DNA of 9,689 nt, taken from contig CAIYWO010000336.1 in NCBI GenBank assembly GCA_903929925.1, positions 1-9,689 on the forward strand, written 5' to 3'. The notes under the pieces are model-generated. The model was given only the letters and a program-made list of their open reading frames with translations. It did not search any database and was not told the DNA's origin. Below are positions 1-6,009 of the stretch, in pieces. Position 1 is the first letter of the stretch, and each line of letters begins with the position of its first letter. This DNA is from an uncultured beta proteobacterium. Lineage in GTDB: Bacteria > Pseudomonadota > Gammaproteobacteria > Burkholderiales > Burkholderiaceae_B. A program made the translations under genes and the position numbers.

Positions 1-106
1 AAATTCAAACATGTAGAGGTCGCTTACCTAAAGACTGAGCGGGGGCAAGTTTACCACCCAGTGCGTTATGCTTGCAGCCTAACCCCTCGCTATGTGACGT
101 TTTACG

Positions 107-850
107 ATGACATCTGCTCAACCTTGGAAATACCCTACTTTTGTCGCCCATCGAGGTGGCGGCTCGCTTGCGCCTGAAAACACCCTGAGCGCCATGCGAA
201 CCGGTACCCAATTTGGGTACAAAATGGCCGAATATGACGTAAAACTGTCCTCAGACGGGGTCGCCATCCTGATGCATGACTCAGCCCTGGATCGCACGAC
301 AAACGGCAAAGGCTCGGCCGGCGACCTAAATTTCGCTGACCTTGCAGCTTTAGACGCTGGCAGTTGGTATGGCCCTGGCTTCGCGGGTGAAACGGTGCCG
401 ACGCTGGAGGCGATCGCCCGCTACACGCAAGCCGTTGGCATGGCCAGCAACATTGAAATCAAGCCGACACCGGGGCTCGAGGCGATCACTGGCGCTCGCG
501 TAGCCGAGCTGGCCCAGACCTTGTGGGCGACTGCTGCCCTTCCCCCGCTTCTGTCTTCGTTCTCAATTGCAAGTCTGCGTGCTGCTAAGCAAGCCGTCCC
601 CAGCTTACCTAGAGGGTGGATTACAGACTCACTGAGCGATGGGTGGCAACGCACCGTGTCTGAGCTAGGTTGCGTGTCGATCCACCTCAAACACACGTTG
701 GTGACGCAAGCGTTGATCGCCGAGCTGCGACAGGCTGGCCTGCGAATCGCTGTATGGACCGTCAATGATCCCATTCGCGCCAACGAGTTGCTAGACTGGG
801 GCATTGATGCCTTGATCACCGATGCACTCGATCGTATTACACCCAAGTAG
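107..850 (+). CDS. ugpQ: Glycerophosphodiester phosphodiesterase, cytosolic UgpQ type
   Basis: Hydrolyses glycerophosphodiesters to sn-glycerol 3-phosphate and the free alcohol, recycling phospholipid head groups. The 247 residues match the single-domain bacterial family (about 240-250 aa). The GDPD signature is complete: HRGG (H15, R16), PENT (residues 23-26), the ExD metal-site pair (E42, D44), MHD (H57, D58) followed by LDRTTNG, the NIEIKP strand with E117, and the late VWTVND strand. There is no signal peptide, so it should act in the cytoplasm, as UgpQ does, unlike periplasmic GlpQ. The ATG at 107 begins just ahead of the first barrel strand; the ribosome binding site is weak. The partner ugp transporter genes, if present, would lie left of the window. 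The next gene follows after 29 bases on the same strand, so co-transcription is possible but not functionally suggestive. Confidence 0.93.
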   Translation: MTSAQPWKYPTFVAHRGGGSLAPENTLSAMRTGTQFGYKMAEYDVKLSSDGVAILMHDSALDRTTNGKGSAGDLNFADLAALDAGSWYGPGFAGETVPTLEAIARYTQAVGMASNIEIKPTPGLEAITGARVAELAQTLWATAALPPLLSSFSIASLRAAKQAVPSLPRGWITDSLSDGWQRTVSELGCVSIHLKHTLVTQALIAELRQAGLRIAVWTVNDPIRANELLDWGIDALITDALDRITPK

Positions 851-869
851 TTTTTACCTGATTCGTACC

Positions 870-873
870 GGAG
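870..873 (+). promoter_or_regulatory. Ribosome binding site of rlmJ
   Basis: GGAG lies 6 bases ahead of the TTG at 880. It decides the start: the TTG begins the conserved FSYRHGFHAGNHADVLKH amino terminus of RlmJ, and no ATG or GTG fits. Confidence 0.75.
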
Positions 874-879
874 AACACT

Positions 880-1737
880 TTGTTTAGTTATCGCCACGGC
901 TTTCACGCTGGCAACCATGCCGATGTACTTAAACACATCGTCTTGACCCAAATTCTCCGTTATTTCAATCAGAAGGAAACACCGTATTGGTTCATTGACC
1001 TACATGCTGGTGCAGGCCTCTATGACTTGGAAGGCCAATGGGCACAGAAAAAAGGTGAATACCTGGGCGGCATCGCTCCGGTATGGGAGGCTAAAAATCC
1101 GCCCGCTGCCGTATTGCATTATCTTGATCTGATCAAGGGGTTGAATCCCGATGGCGAGCTGAGAATCTACCCTGGCTCGCCCTGGATTGCGTTGGAAAGC
1201 TGTCGCGAGCAAGACAAGCTGCGACTCTTCGAGATGCATCCAAGCGAGGCCGACATTCTTCGACTTAACTTAGAACACCGGGGTTCACGCAGTCTGCGTC
1301 AAACGAGCCTCTATCCGGAAGACGGCTTCGCTGGACTCAAAGCACACATCCCGCCACCCAGCCGGCGGGCCATCGTGTTGATTGACCCATCCTACGAAGA
1401 CAAAAACGATTATCGGCAAGTCGTTGTCACCCTCAAAGACGCGATACAACGCTTTCCTACAGGGTGTTATGCAGTGTGGTACCCGCAAGTGTTACGTCGC
1501 GAGGCGCAAGACTTGCCGCGACAACTTGAGCGCATCGCCGGCAATAGCTGGACGCACGCCAGCCTCTCGATACAGAAACCGGCCTCGGACGGACTCGGCC
1601 TTTACGGCAGCGGGATGTTTATTATTAATCCGCCTTGGACATTAAACGCCGAACTCAAGCAAACGTTGCCTTGGTTGGTCAGCACCCTCGGCGTCGATGC
1701 GCGTGCCGCGTACAAACTGGACTTTCTCGACAAGTAA
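880..1737 (+). CDS. rlmJ: 23S rRNA (adenine(2030)-N6)-methyltransferase RlmJ
   Basis: In E. coli, RlmJ uses S-adenosylmethionine to methylate N6 of A2030 in 23S rRNA. This 285-residue protein has the diagnostic amino terminus SYRHGFHAGNHADVLKH, the LHAGAGLYDL glycine-rich SAM-binding segment (about residues 41-50), and the catalytic strand LIDPSYE (about 167-173). That strand corresponds to the (D/N)PP(Y/F) motif of N6-adenine methyltransferases, with Ser in place of the second Pro. The carboxy-terminal SGMFIINPPW and LPWL stretches are also as in the family. Translation starts at TTG, supported by a GGAG 6 bases upstream and by the conserved amino terminus. It converges with the pseudouridine synthase gene, leaving 33 bases that hold only a 5-bp inverted repeat. 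Both converging genes modify rRNA, but they are transcribed separately. Confidence 0.95.
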   Translation: MFSYRHGFHAGNHADVLKHIVLTQILRYFNQKETPYWFIDLHAGAGLYDLEGQWAQKKGEYLGGIAPVWEAKNPPAAVLHYLDLIKGLNPDGELRIYPGSPWIALESCREQDKLRLFEMHPSEADILRLNLEHRGSRSLRQTSLYPEDGFAGLKAHIPPPSRRAIVLIDPSYEDKNDYRQVVVTLKDAIQRFPTGCYAVWYPQVLRREAQDLPRQLERIAGNSWTHASLSIQKPASDGLGLYGSGMFIINPPWTLNAELKQTLPWLVSTLGVDARAAYKLDFLDK

Positions 1738-1770
1738 ACCGTGTCACCTAGTATTCTAGGCGCGCACGCC

Positions 1771-2499
1771 TTAAAAGCTCTCGTGTTGACCCAGATAGCG
1801 CCACTGCCCCACGGGCAGGTCGGCGAGCATCACGCGCCCTATACGCACACGTTTGAGCCCCAACACGGTTAGTCCCACCAGCTCGCACATGCGGCGGATT
1901 TGCCGCTTCTTGCCTTCACGCAAGATGAAGCGCAGTTGGTCGTCATTCTGCCATTGCACGTGTGCACGCTTCAAACGTTTACCGTCTAGCGAGAGCCCCT
2001 CGTTGAGCAGCTCAAGGCCACCCGGCCGTAACTTGCCTTGAACCCGCACAAGATACTCTTTCTCTATCTCTGAATCTTCACCAATCAAGGTGCGCGCAAC
2101 ACGGCCGTCCTGGGTCAGAACCAGCAGCCCCGTGGAGTCAATGTCTAGCCTCCCAGCCACAGCAAGTCCGCGCAGTTGGGTTCGATCAAACTTAATCGGA
2201 CTTCGATCAGTACGGGCGCGATTGGCCGCGGTCACAAGCGCCACCGCAGGTATATAGCCGTCCTCTGCCTGGCCTGACACATAGGCCATGGGCTTATTGA
2301 TCAAAATGGTGACGCGCGCACTTTGCTGCGACGCAACATTTTTATCCAAAGTAATTATCTGCGCCGCGGTCGCCCTCTCGCCGAGGGTTGCGACCACGCC
2401 ATCAACCTTCACCCAGCCACGCTCAATGTAGCTGTCCGCTTCTCGCCGGGAACACATGCCGCGTTCCGCCATCAATTTAGAAATCCGCACTTTTTCCAT
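1771..2499 (-). CDS. S4-domain rRNA pseudouridine synthase, RluF/RluE/RluB group (RsuA family)
   Basis: Isomerises a specific uridine in ribosomal RNA to pseudouridine. With the start at 2499 the protein has 242 residues. An amino-terminal S4 RNA-binding domain (about 1-60) carries the RluF-like CSRREADSYIE segment. The catalytic domain has GRLDIDSTGLLVLTQDG with catalytic D119, then EKEYLV and GKKRQIRRM (about 196-204). The reading frame is open further upstream (to 2772), but that part is antisense to ubiC and has no family resemblance, so I reject it; an ATG at 2520 adding seven residues is a real alternative. It lacks the basic carboxy-terminal tail of E. coli RluF (290 aa). The region between the NKP strand and the catalytic motif is longer than in RluF, so the target position in 23S rRNA cannot be assigned. 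Divergent from ubiC. Confidence 0.9.
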   Translation of the reverse strand: MEKVRISKLMAERGMCSRREADSYIERGWVKVDGVVATLGERATAAQIITLDKNVASQQSARVTILINKPMAYVSGQAEDGYIPAVALVTAANRARTDRSPIKFDRTQLRGLAVAGRLDIDSTGLLVLTQDGRVARTLIGEDSEIEKEYLVRVQGKLRPGGLELLNEGLSLDGKRLKRAHVQWQNDDQLRFILREGKKRQIRRMCELVGLTVLGLKRVRIGRVMLADLPVGQWRYLGQHESF

Positions 2500-2518
2500 A
2501 AGTTGCGATAATACAGCC

Positions 2519-3067
2519 ATGCAGCAACCCATTACAGACCGTCGCTGGAACAGTCGCCCGCCTCCAGCCCTGAACGCCACGCAAAAACGCTGGCTCATGC
2601 GTAAGGGCGCCCTGACCACTGCGCTGCGACAATTAGGTACTCTCGAGTTGCGTGTGCTGACTGAACAAGTACGCAGTCTTACCCGCGAAGATTCCCATCT
2701 CCTTGGCTTACCTTCGCAGCAGCCCGTCTGGGTCAGAGAAATCGTCATGCGCATAGACGGCGTCGAGTGCATCGTTGCGCGCAGCCTGACGCCCTTGCGC
2801 GCTTCTCACGGCGTATGGCAAGGGATCCGACGGCTGCGTACCCGTCCGCTGGCAGATATGCTCTACCACGACGCCTCAATCCGACGCTCGGATTTTGAGG
2901 TGGCGCGTCTGATGCGCCGAAGTGCGTTATTTCAGACTGTGCAACGCAACCTAGCGAACAAGGCAACATTGCCGTTACTCGCGCGTCGTTCGGTCTTTTG
3001 GCGCTCTGGTCAACCCTTACTCGTCGCCGAATGCTTCTTGCCGGCGTTTTGGCAAAGGCTTCAGTAA
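2519..3067 (+). CDS. ubiC: Chorismate lyase (chorismate to 4-hydroxybenzoate)
   Basis: Removes pyruvate from chorismate to give 4-hydroxybenzoate, the first committed step of ubiquinone synthesis, in the cytoplasm. The 182-residue protein shows the UbiC pattern: WVREI with R73 (equivalent to E. coli R76), a central VARSLTPL strand, RTRPLADML around the buried Leu, and a carboxy-terminal LLARRSVFW then GQPLLVAECFLPAFW, where E171 matches the active-site Glu of E. coli (E155). Overall length is close to E. coli UbiC (165 aa), with the difference mostly at the amino end. The ATG at 2519 is preferred. An in-frame ATG at 2456 would add 21 residues antisense to the pseudouridine synthase start and without family resemblance. 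The 3' end overlaps the oppositely oriented dsrE-like gene by 7 bases. No ubiA follows here. Confidence 0.92.
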   Translation: MQQPITDRRWNSRPPPALNATQKRWLMRKGALTTALRQLGTLELRVLTEQVRSLTREDSHLLGLPSQQPVWVREIVMRIDGVECIVARSLTPLRASHGVWQGIRRLRTRPLADMLYHDASIRRSDFEVARLMRRSALFQTVQRNLANKATLPLLARRSVFWRSGQPLLVAECFLPAFWQRLQ

Positions 3068-3432
3068 ACCAAGACCTTGCAGCTCGGATCCAAGGAGGCC
3101 TCTAACATGGTCACCATCCCGATCACCTCCTGTGCCTCGACAATCATGTCAGCGGCTGTCAAGCCACGATCCCGCATCGCTGTAGAACATAACGCAATCT
3201 GCACGCCACTGCGCAAGGCGTCTTCGACATACGCAGAAAGCGGACGCCCTAAGGGCGCCACAGACGCATGTCGCGCCGTATTCGTTTGCTGAAACAGCTC
3301 AACACTCGCACCCAGCGCATGGATGCTTACCTCTACGTCCATCGCTGCGGCGCTTGCAGCGACCATGAACGGCGTCGCGCCGTGTTGCGGATCATGCGCA
3401 CCGGTCTGCCAGAGCTGAATCACAAGTTTCAT
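3061..3432 (-). CDS. DsrE-family small protein, possible sulfur/selenium carrier
   Basis: A 123-residue protein of the DsrE/YchN-like fold. It has an amino-terminal MKLVIQLW strand, a PFMVAASAAAM helix, VEVSIHALG, and IALCSTAMRDRGL with C82 where DsrE-type proteins carry their persulfide-bearing cysteine. The end is VTMLEASLDPSCKVLVY with a second Cys, C118. In known members (DsrE, TusD, YchN-like) this fold moves sulfane sulfur; that this one does so is inference. The ATG at 3432 shares a base with the stop of the upstream lipoyl-domain gene (TGATG) and is preceded by AGGGAA, so translation is probably coupled. A GTG at 3435 sits too close to that site. It is the last gene of the selenocysteine cluster seen here and overlaps ubiC tail to tail. 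The substrate is unknown. Confidence 0.78.
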   Translation of the reverse strand: MKLVIQLWQTGAHDPQHGATPFMVAASAAAMDVEVSIHALGASVELFQQTNTARHASVAPLGRPLSAYVEDALRSGVQIALCSTAMRDRGLTAADMIVEAQEVIGMVTMLEASLDPSCKVLVY

Positions 3433-3893
3433 CACGTTCCCTGACTCGGCTTGAAGTCAGCAAAGGAAGTCATTTGGTGCAGATCCATCAGTTCATTGGC
3501 TCGCACCGCTACCGCCGTGCCGTTGAGTAAAAGCGCTTGGACTTCGGCAGGCTCTTGTGCGGAAAGACGGGACAGCCAATTCATGTAGGGGCTGCGATTA
3601 ATCTTCATGGGTGTTGAGGTCAGTGGCTCATTCACCTCGAGCACCTCACACGCGAATGGCGTGCGGACAGACAGTACGGTTTTTGCAACTTCCACAAGTG
3701 CAAAAGCCTTGTTCGCCTCGATCTCACGTCCGACTGGGCGCGGATTAAACATGTACAGATCGCCGACAAGCGCCAACCCAAAGGCCGTGAGCCCGGCTTC
3801 GAACCGTCCGGCACCCAGATCCCGAAACCAAACGTTGAGCTCTTGGTCGTAACTTAAATCATCTGGAAACTCACAACCCCGAACTTCAGCCAC
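3432..3893 (-). CDS. GcvH-like lipoyl-domain protein
   Basis: A 153-residue protein resembling the glycine cleavage H protein. It begins with LSYDQELNVWF (compare YSKEHEW in GcvH), then FEAGLTAFGLALVGDLYMF (residues 31-49). A VEVAKTV segment places K71 where GcvH carries its lipoylated lysine; eight residues on, a Pro aligns as in E. coli GcvH. It continues with EVLEVNEPLTSTPMKINRSPY. The carboxy end (about 112-153) is longer than in true GcvH. No gcvT or gcvP is nearby, so a glycine cleavage role is doubtful. GcvH-like lipoate-binding proteins also serve sulfur oxidation (LbpA of the sHdr pathway) alongside DsrE proteins, which fits the coupled DsrE gene. The start is GTG at 3893, with GGAG at 3904-3901 spaced 7 bases; no ATG fits. 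Only 25 bases separate it from the tRNA-Sec 3' end. Lipoylation is inferred. Confidence 0.8.
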   Translation of the reverse strand: MAEVRGCEFPDDLSYDQELNVWFRDLGAGRFEAGLTAFGLALVGDLYMFNPRPVGREIEANKAFALVEVAKTVLSVRTPFACEVLEVNEPLTSTPMKINRSPYMNWLSRLSAQEPAEVQALLLNGTAVAVRANELMDLHQMTSFADFKPSQGT

Positions 3894-3900
3894 AGACGCG

Positions 3901-3904
3901 CTCC
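3901..3904 (-). promoter_or_regulatory. Ribosome binding site of the GcvH-like gene
   Basis: GGAG (3904 down to 3901) lies 7 bases before the GTG at 3893. It falls within the 25-base trailer after tRNA-Sec and supports the non-ATG start. Confidence 0.6.
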
Positions 3905-3918
3905 GTCAAGCAAACAAT

Positions 3919-4015
3919 TGGCGGAAGAGTATGGGAGTCGAACCCACCAAGGACTGTACGACAGCCCTTCCCGGATTTGAAGTCCGGACGTCCCACCCGG
4001 GAGCGACACTCTTCC
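3919..4015 (-). tRNA. selC: Selenocysteine tRNA (tRNA-Sec, anticodon UCA)
   Basis: Ninety-seven bases including an encoded CCA (3921-3919) and G73 at 3922. Folding by eye gives the bacterial tRNA-Sec shape: an 8-bp acceptor stem (4015-4008 with 3930-3923) and a long 6-bp D stem (4005-4000 with 3994-3989) with one C-A mismatch. The anticodon stem is 5 bp with loop CUUCAAA (3982-3976) and anticodon UCA at 3980-3978. A large variable arm of up to 9 bp (3969-3961 with 3957-3949) is followed by a 5-bp T stem with loop UUCGACU. The 8+5 acceptor/T-arm geometry, extra-long D stem and UCA anticodon are specific to tRNA-Sec, and the overall sequence resembles E. coli selC. It lies 38 bases after selB and 25 before the GcvH-like gene, so it is probably cut from a longer transcript. 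Confidence 0.97.
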
Positions 4016-4053
4016 TTCACGCACAGCATAACAACGACTCAAACGACTTCTTA

Positions 4054-6009
4054 CTAAGACGACACTTCTGACTTGGCCGCGCTGTAGAGCGCAGCATTTC
4101 TGAGTATTCTATGATCCTTTTCAGCCGTACGGCTCGAGCGACCCAGGCTAACTAAGCGACGCGTCAAACCGACCCGATCAAAGGCTTCAAGAATTTGAAT
4201 TGCCCGTTTGCGACCAATACCCAGCTTGTCGCGAAAACTAATCACACTCACGAAGCCCTGCTCTGCCACCGTTTCGCGAATCATGTCGGCCATCCGTACC
4301 ATGGTCGCGTCAGGATAAAACAAATCCTTGACCAATTGTGTCAGCGCAGAGGTCCGTGCTTGCTTTTTAAATAACAAGCGAATCTCATCGTCAGTCGCAT
4401 TCACCAAGGCGGCAATATCCCGCACCCAAGGTGGATCGAAACCCGCGTCGAGCAGTTTGGGTAGCGCCCTTTCCCACAGAATCCGCTCGGGACCTGAGAG
4501 TTCAACTTTATGGCCAACAGCGTGAACAAAATTTCCGGTTAGCGCAAAAGTCCCTGCCTGAGTCTGGCCCGTCAGCCAGGTTTTAAAAATAGAGGGCTCA
4601 AGCTCAGGCACGGCCATTCGCCTTAAGCGCTCGTGCGCCAAACCTGGCTCATCGGGATCCGACACATGAAACCCATCCAGGCACGCCTGCACGCGCGCGA
4701 CAAGATCATTTTGCGCAGCGACCCCTAATACCAACTGCTGCGCGTCATTTAGCAAATGCAGCGCAAGATGTGGCTCAAGCAATCGTAATAGTTCCTGACT
4801 ACTGCGGTTCATTGCAGCAGCCCAATGTGTGAGATCAAGCGGACTACGCGCAAGATGCATCAAGGAGATCAACGTTTGCACTGGATCACCCTGCCGCAGC
4901 ACCGAGAGCACATCCAACCTCTCTTGCTTTTTACGGCCGCGTACGGGTGGCGCAACATCCATGACCTGCGCACCGGCTAACGTGTGCCGCGCACTCGCAT
5001 CACGTAACACTAATCGATCATGCCAACACAGCGCAAGCGGTCGATCGAGCACAATTTGTGCCCAGGCTTCTTGCCCTGCTCCCACCTGAGCACGATCCAA
5101 TAGGATCAAGCGTGCAGAAACTTGCTGACAGCCGTGGTGCAACAGAACAAGCTCACCGTCCTTCAGTCCACGCTCAGCATCATGCGGTACAGTCAATCGA
5201 CAATCTGCACGAACTGATTGCAGATCAAGCTCAGGTGCAACAAGCCAGTCACCACGTGTGACTTGCTCGAGTTCTACACCCGACAAAACAATACCGCAGC
5301 GCTCACCGACGCTAGCCTGTTGAGCCGACTGATTCTGTGCATGAATCGAACGCACGCGCGCCTCAACTCCCGCATGGGCAAGTCGCACGCGATCGCCGAC
5401 CGCAACGCGCCCAGCGATGACTGCCCCGGTCACCGCAACGCCCATGCCCTTCACCACAAAGACGCGGTCAATCGCCAAACGAAAATAAGTGGGTGCCTCG
5501 GAAGACTCTGGCATCACCAGAGAAAACAAACTTTCGCGCAACGCATCGATCCCTGACTGCGTTCTGACCGAAACCGGATACGCGCTGACGTCACCAAAAC
5601 GCGTCGAAGCAACGTAGGCAAGGACATCCCGCGTGACGTTTGTCACGCGTTCAGCATCAGCAATATCGACTTTCGTAATAGCAACTGACAGCTGGGGGAC
5701 ACCCAGCAAGTCCAGAATCCGCAAATGCTCTCGCGTCTGTGGCATCAGGCCATCGTCGGCGGCAACGACCAACAGGCCGTGATCCATTCCGATCGCACCC
5801 GCAGCCATCGTATGTACAAATTTTTCGTGCCCTGGAACATCGACAAAACCAACGATCGAGCCTGACGCAGTTGGCGTATACGCAAATCCTAAATCAATGG
5901 TGATGCCACGCGCTTTTTCTTCCGGTAGACGATCGGCATTGACGCCCGTCAAGGCCTCGACGAGAGAGGTCTTACCGTGATCAATATGTCCGGCGGTGCC
6001 GATAATCAT
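4054..6009 (-). CDS. selB: Selenocysteine-specific elongation factor SelB
   Basis: GTPase that binds selenocysteinyl-tRNA-Sec and the SECIS hairpin in the mRNA and brings Sec to in-frame UGA codons. With the ATG at 6009 it has 651 residues (E. coli 614). The amino-terminal GTPase domain shows G1 GHIDHGKT (7-14), RGITID (34-39), G3 DVPGH (57-61) and G4 TKVD (112-115). EF-Tu-like beta domains follow, then a carboxy-terminal half expected to hold the winged-helix SECIS-binding domains; SVISFRDKLGIGRKRAIQIL and GLTRRL near the end fit the last of these. The frame extends 25 codons upstream inside selA, but the protein should start at MIIGTAGHIDHGKT. That ATG overlaps the selA stop (ATGA, 6009-6006), implying translational coupling. 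Confidence 0.96.
   Translation of the reverse strand: MIIGTAGHIDHGKTSLVEALTGVNADRLPEEKARGITIDLGFAYTPTASGSIVGFVDVPGHEKFVHTMAAGAIGMDHGLLVVAADDGLMPQTREHLRILDLLGVPQLSVAITKVDIADAERVTNVTRDVLAYVASTRFGDVSAYPVSVRTQSGIDALRESLFSLVMPESSEAPTYFRLAIDRVFVVKGMGVAVTGAVIAGRVAVGDRVRLAHAGVEARVRSIHAQNQSAQQASVGERCGIVLSGVELEQVTRGDWLVAPELDLQSVRADCRLTVPHDAERGLKDGELVLLHHGCQQVSARLILLDRAQVGAGQEAWAQIVLDRPLALCWHDRLVLRDASARHTLAGAQVMDVAPPVRGRKKQERLDVLSVLRQGDPVQTLISLMHLARSPLDLTHWAAAMNRSSQELLRLLEPHLALHLLNDAQQLVLGVAAQNDLVARVQACLDGFHVSDPDEPGLAHERLRRMAVPELEPSIFKTWLTGQTQAGTFALTGNFVHAVGHKVELSGPERILWERALPKLLDAGFDPPWVRDIAALVNATDDEIRLLFKKQARTSALTQLVKDLFYPDATMVRMADMIRETVAEQGFVSVISFRDKLGIGRKRAIQILEAFDRVGLTRRLVSLGRSSRTAEKDHRILRNAALYSAAKSEVSS

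Noticed and set aside
1..106. Possible upstream gene end or promoter before ugpQ
   Set aside because: Frame 1 on the + strand is open but runs into ugpQ without family resemblance. A TTGCAG/TATGTG pair has a 13-base spacer, too short for a sigma-70 promoter. Nothing can be supported here.
1747..1760. Inverted repeat CCTAG-TATT-CTAGG between rlmJ and the pseudouridine synthase gene
   Set aside because: Only 5 bp, with no T-tract on either strand, so too weak to call a terminator.
2500..2772. Amino-terminal extension of the pseudouridine synthase by up to 91 residues
   Set aside because: It is antisense to ubiC, has no S4-domain resemblance, and the family begins at the MEKVRISK segment.
3432..3893. 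True glycine cleavage H protein
   Set aside because: No gcvT or gcvP nearby, a divergent lysine context and a longer carboxy end; called GcvH-like instead.
3854..4042. Open frame of 62 codons on the - strand across tRNA-Sec
   Set aside because: It merely reads through the tRNA gene and into the GcvH-like gene in another frame.
4016..4053. Separate promoter for selC (TATGCT about 10 bases before the tRNA)
   Set aside because: No acceptable -35 hexamer at 16-18 bases.
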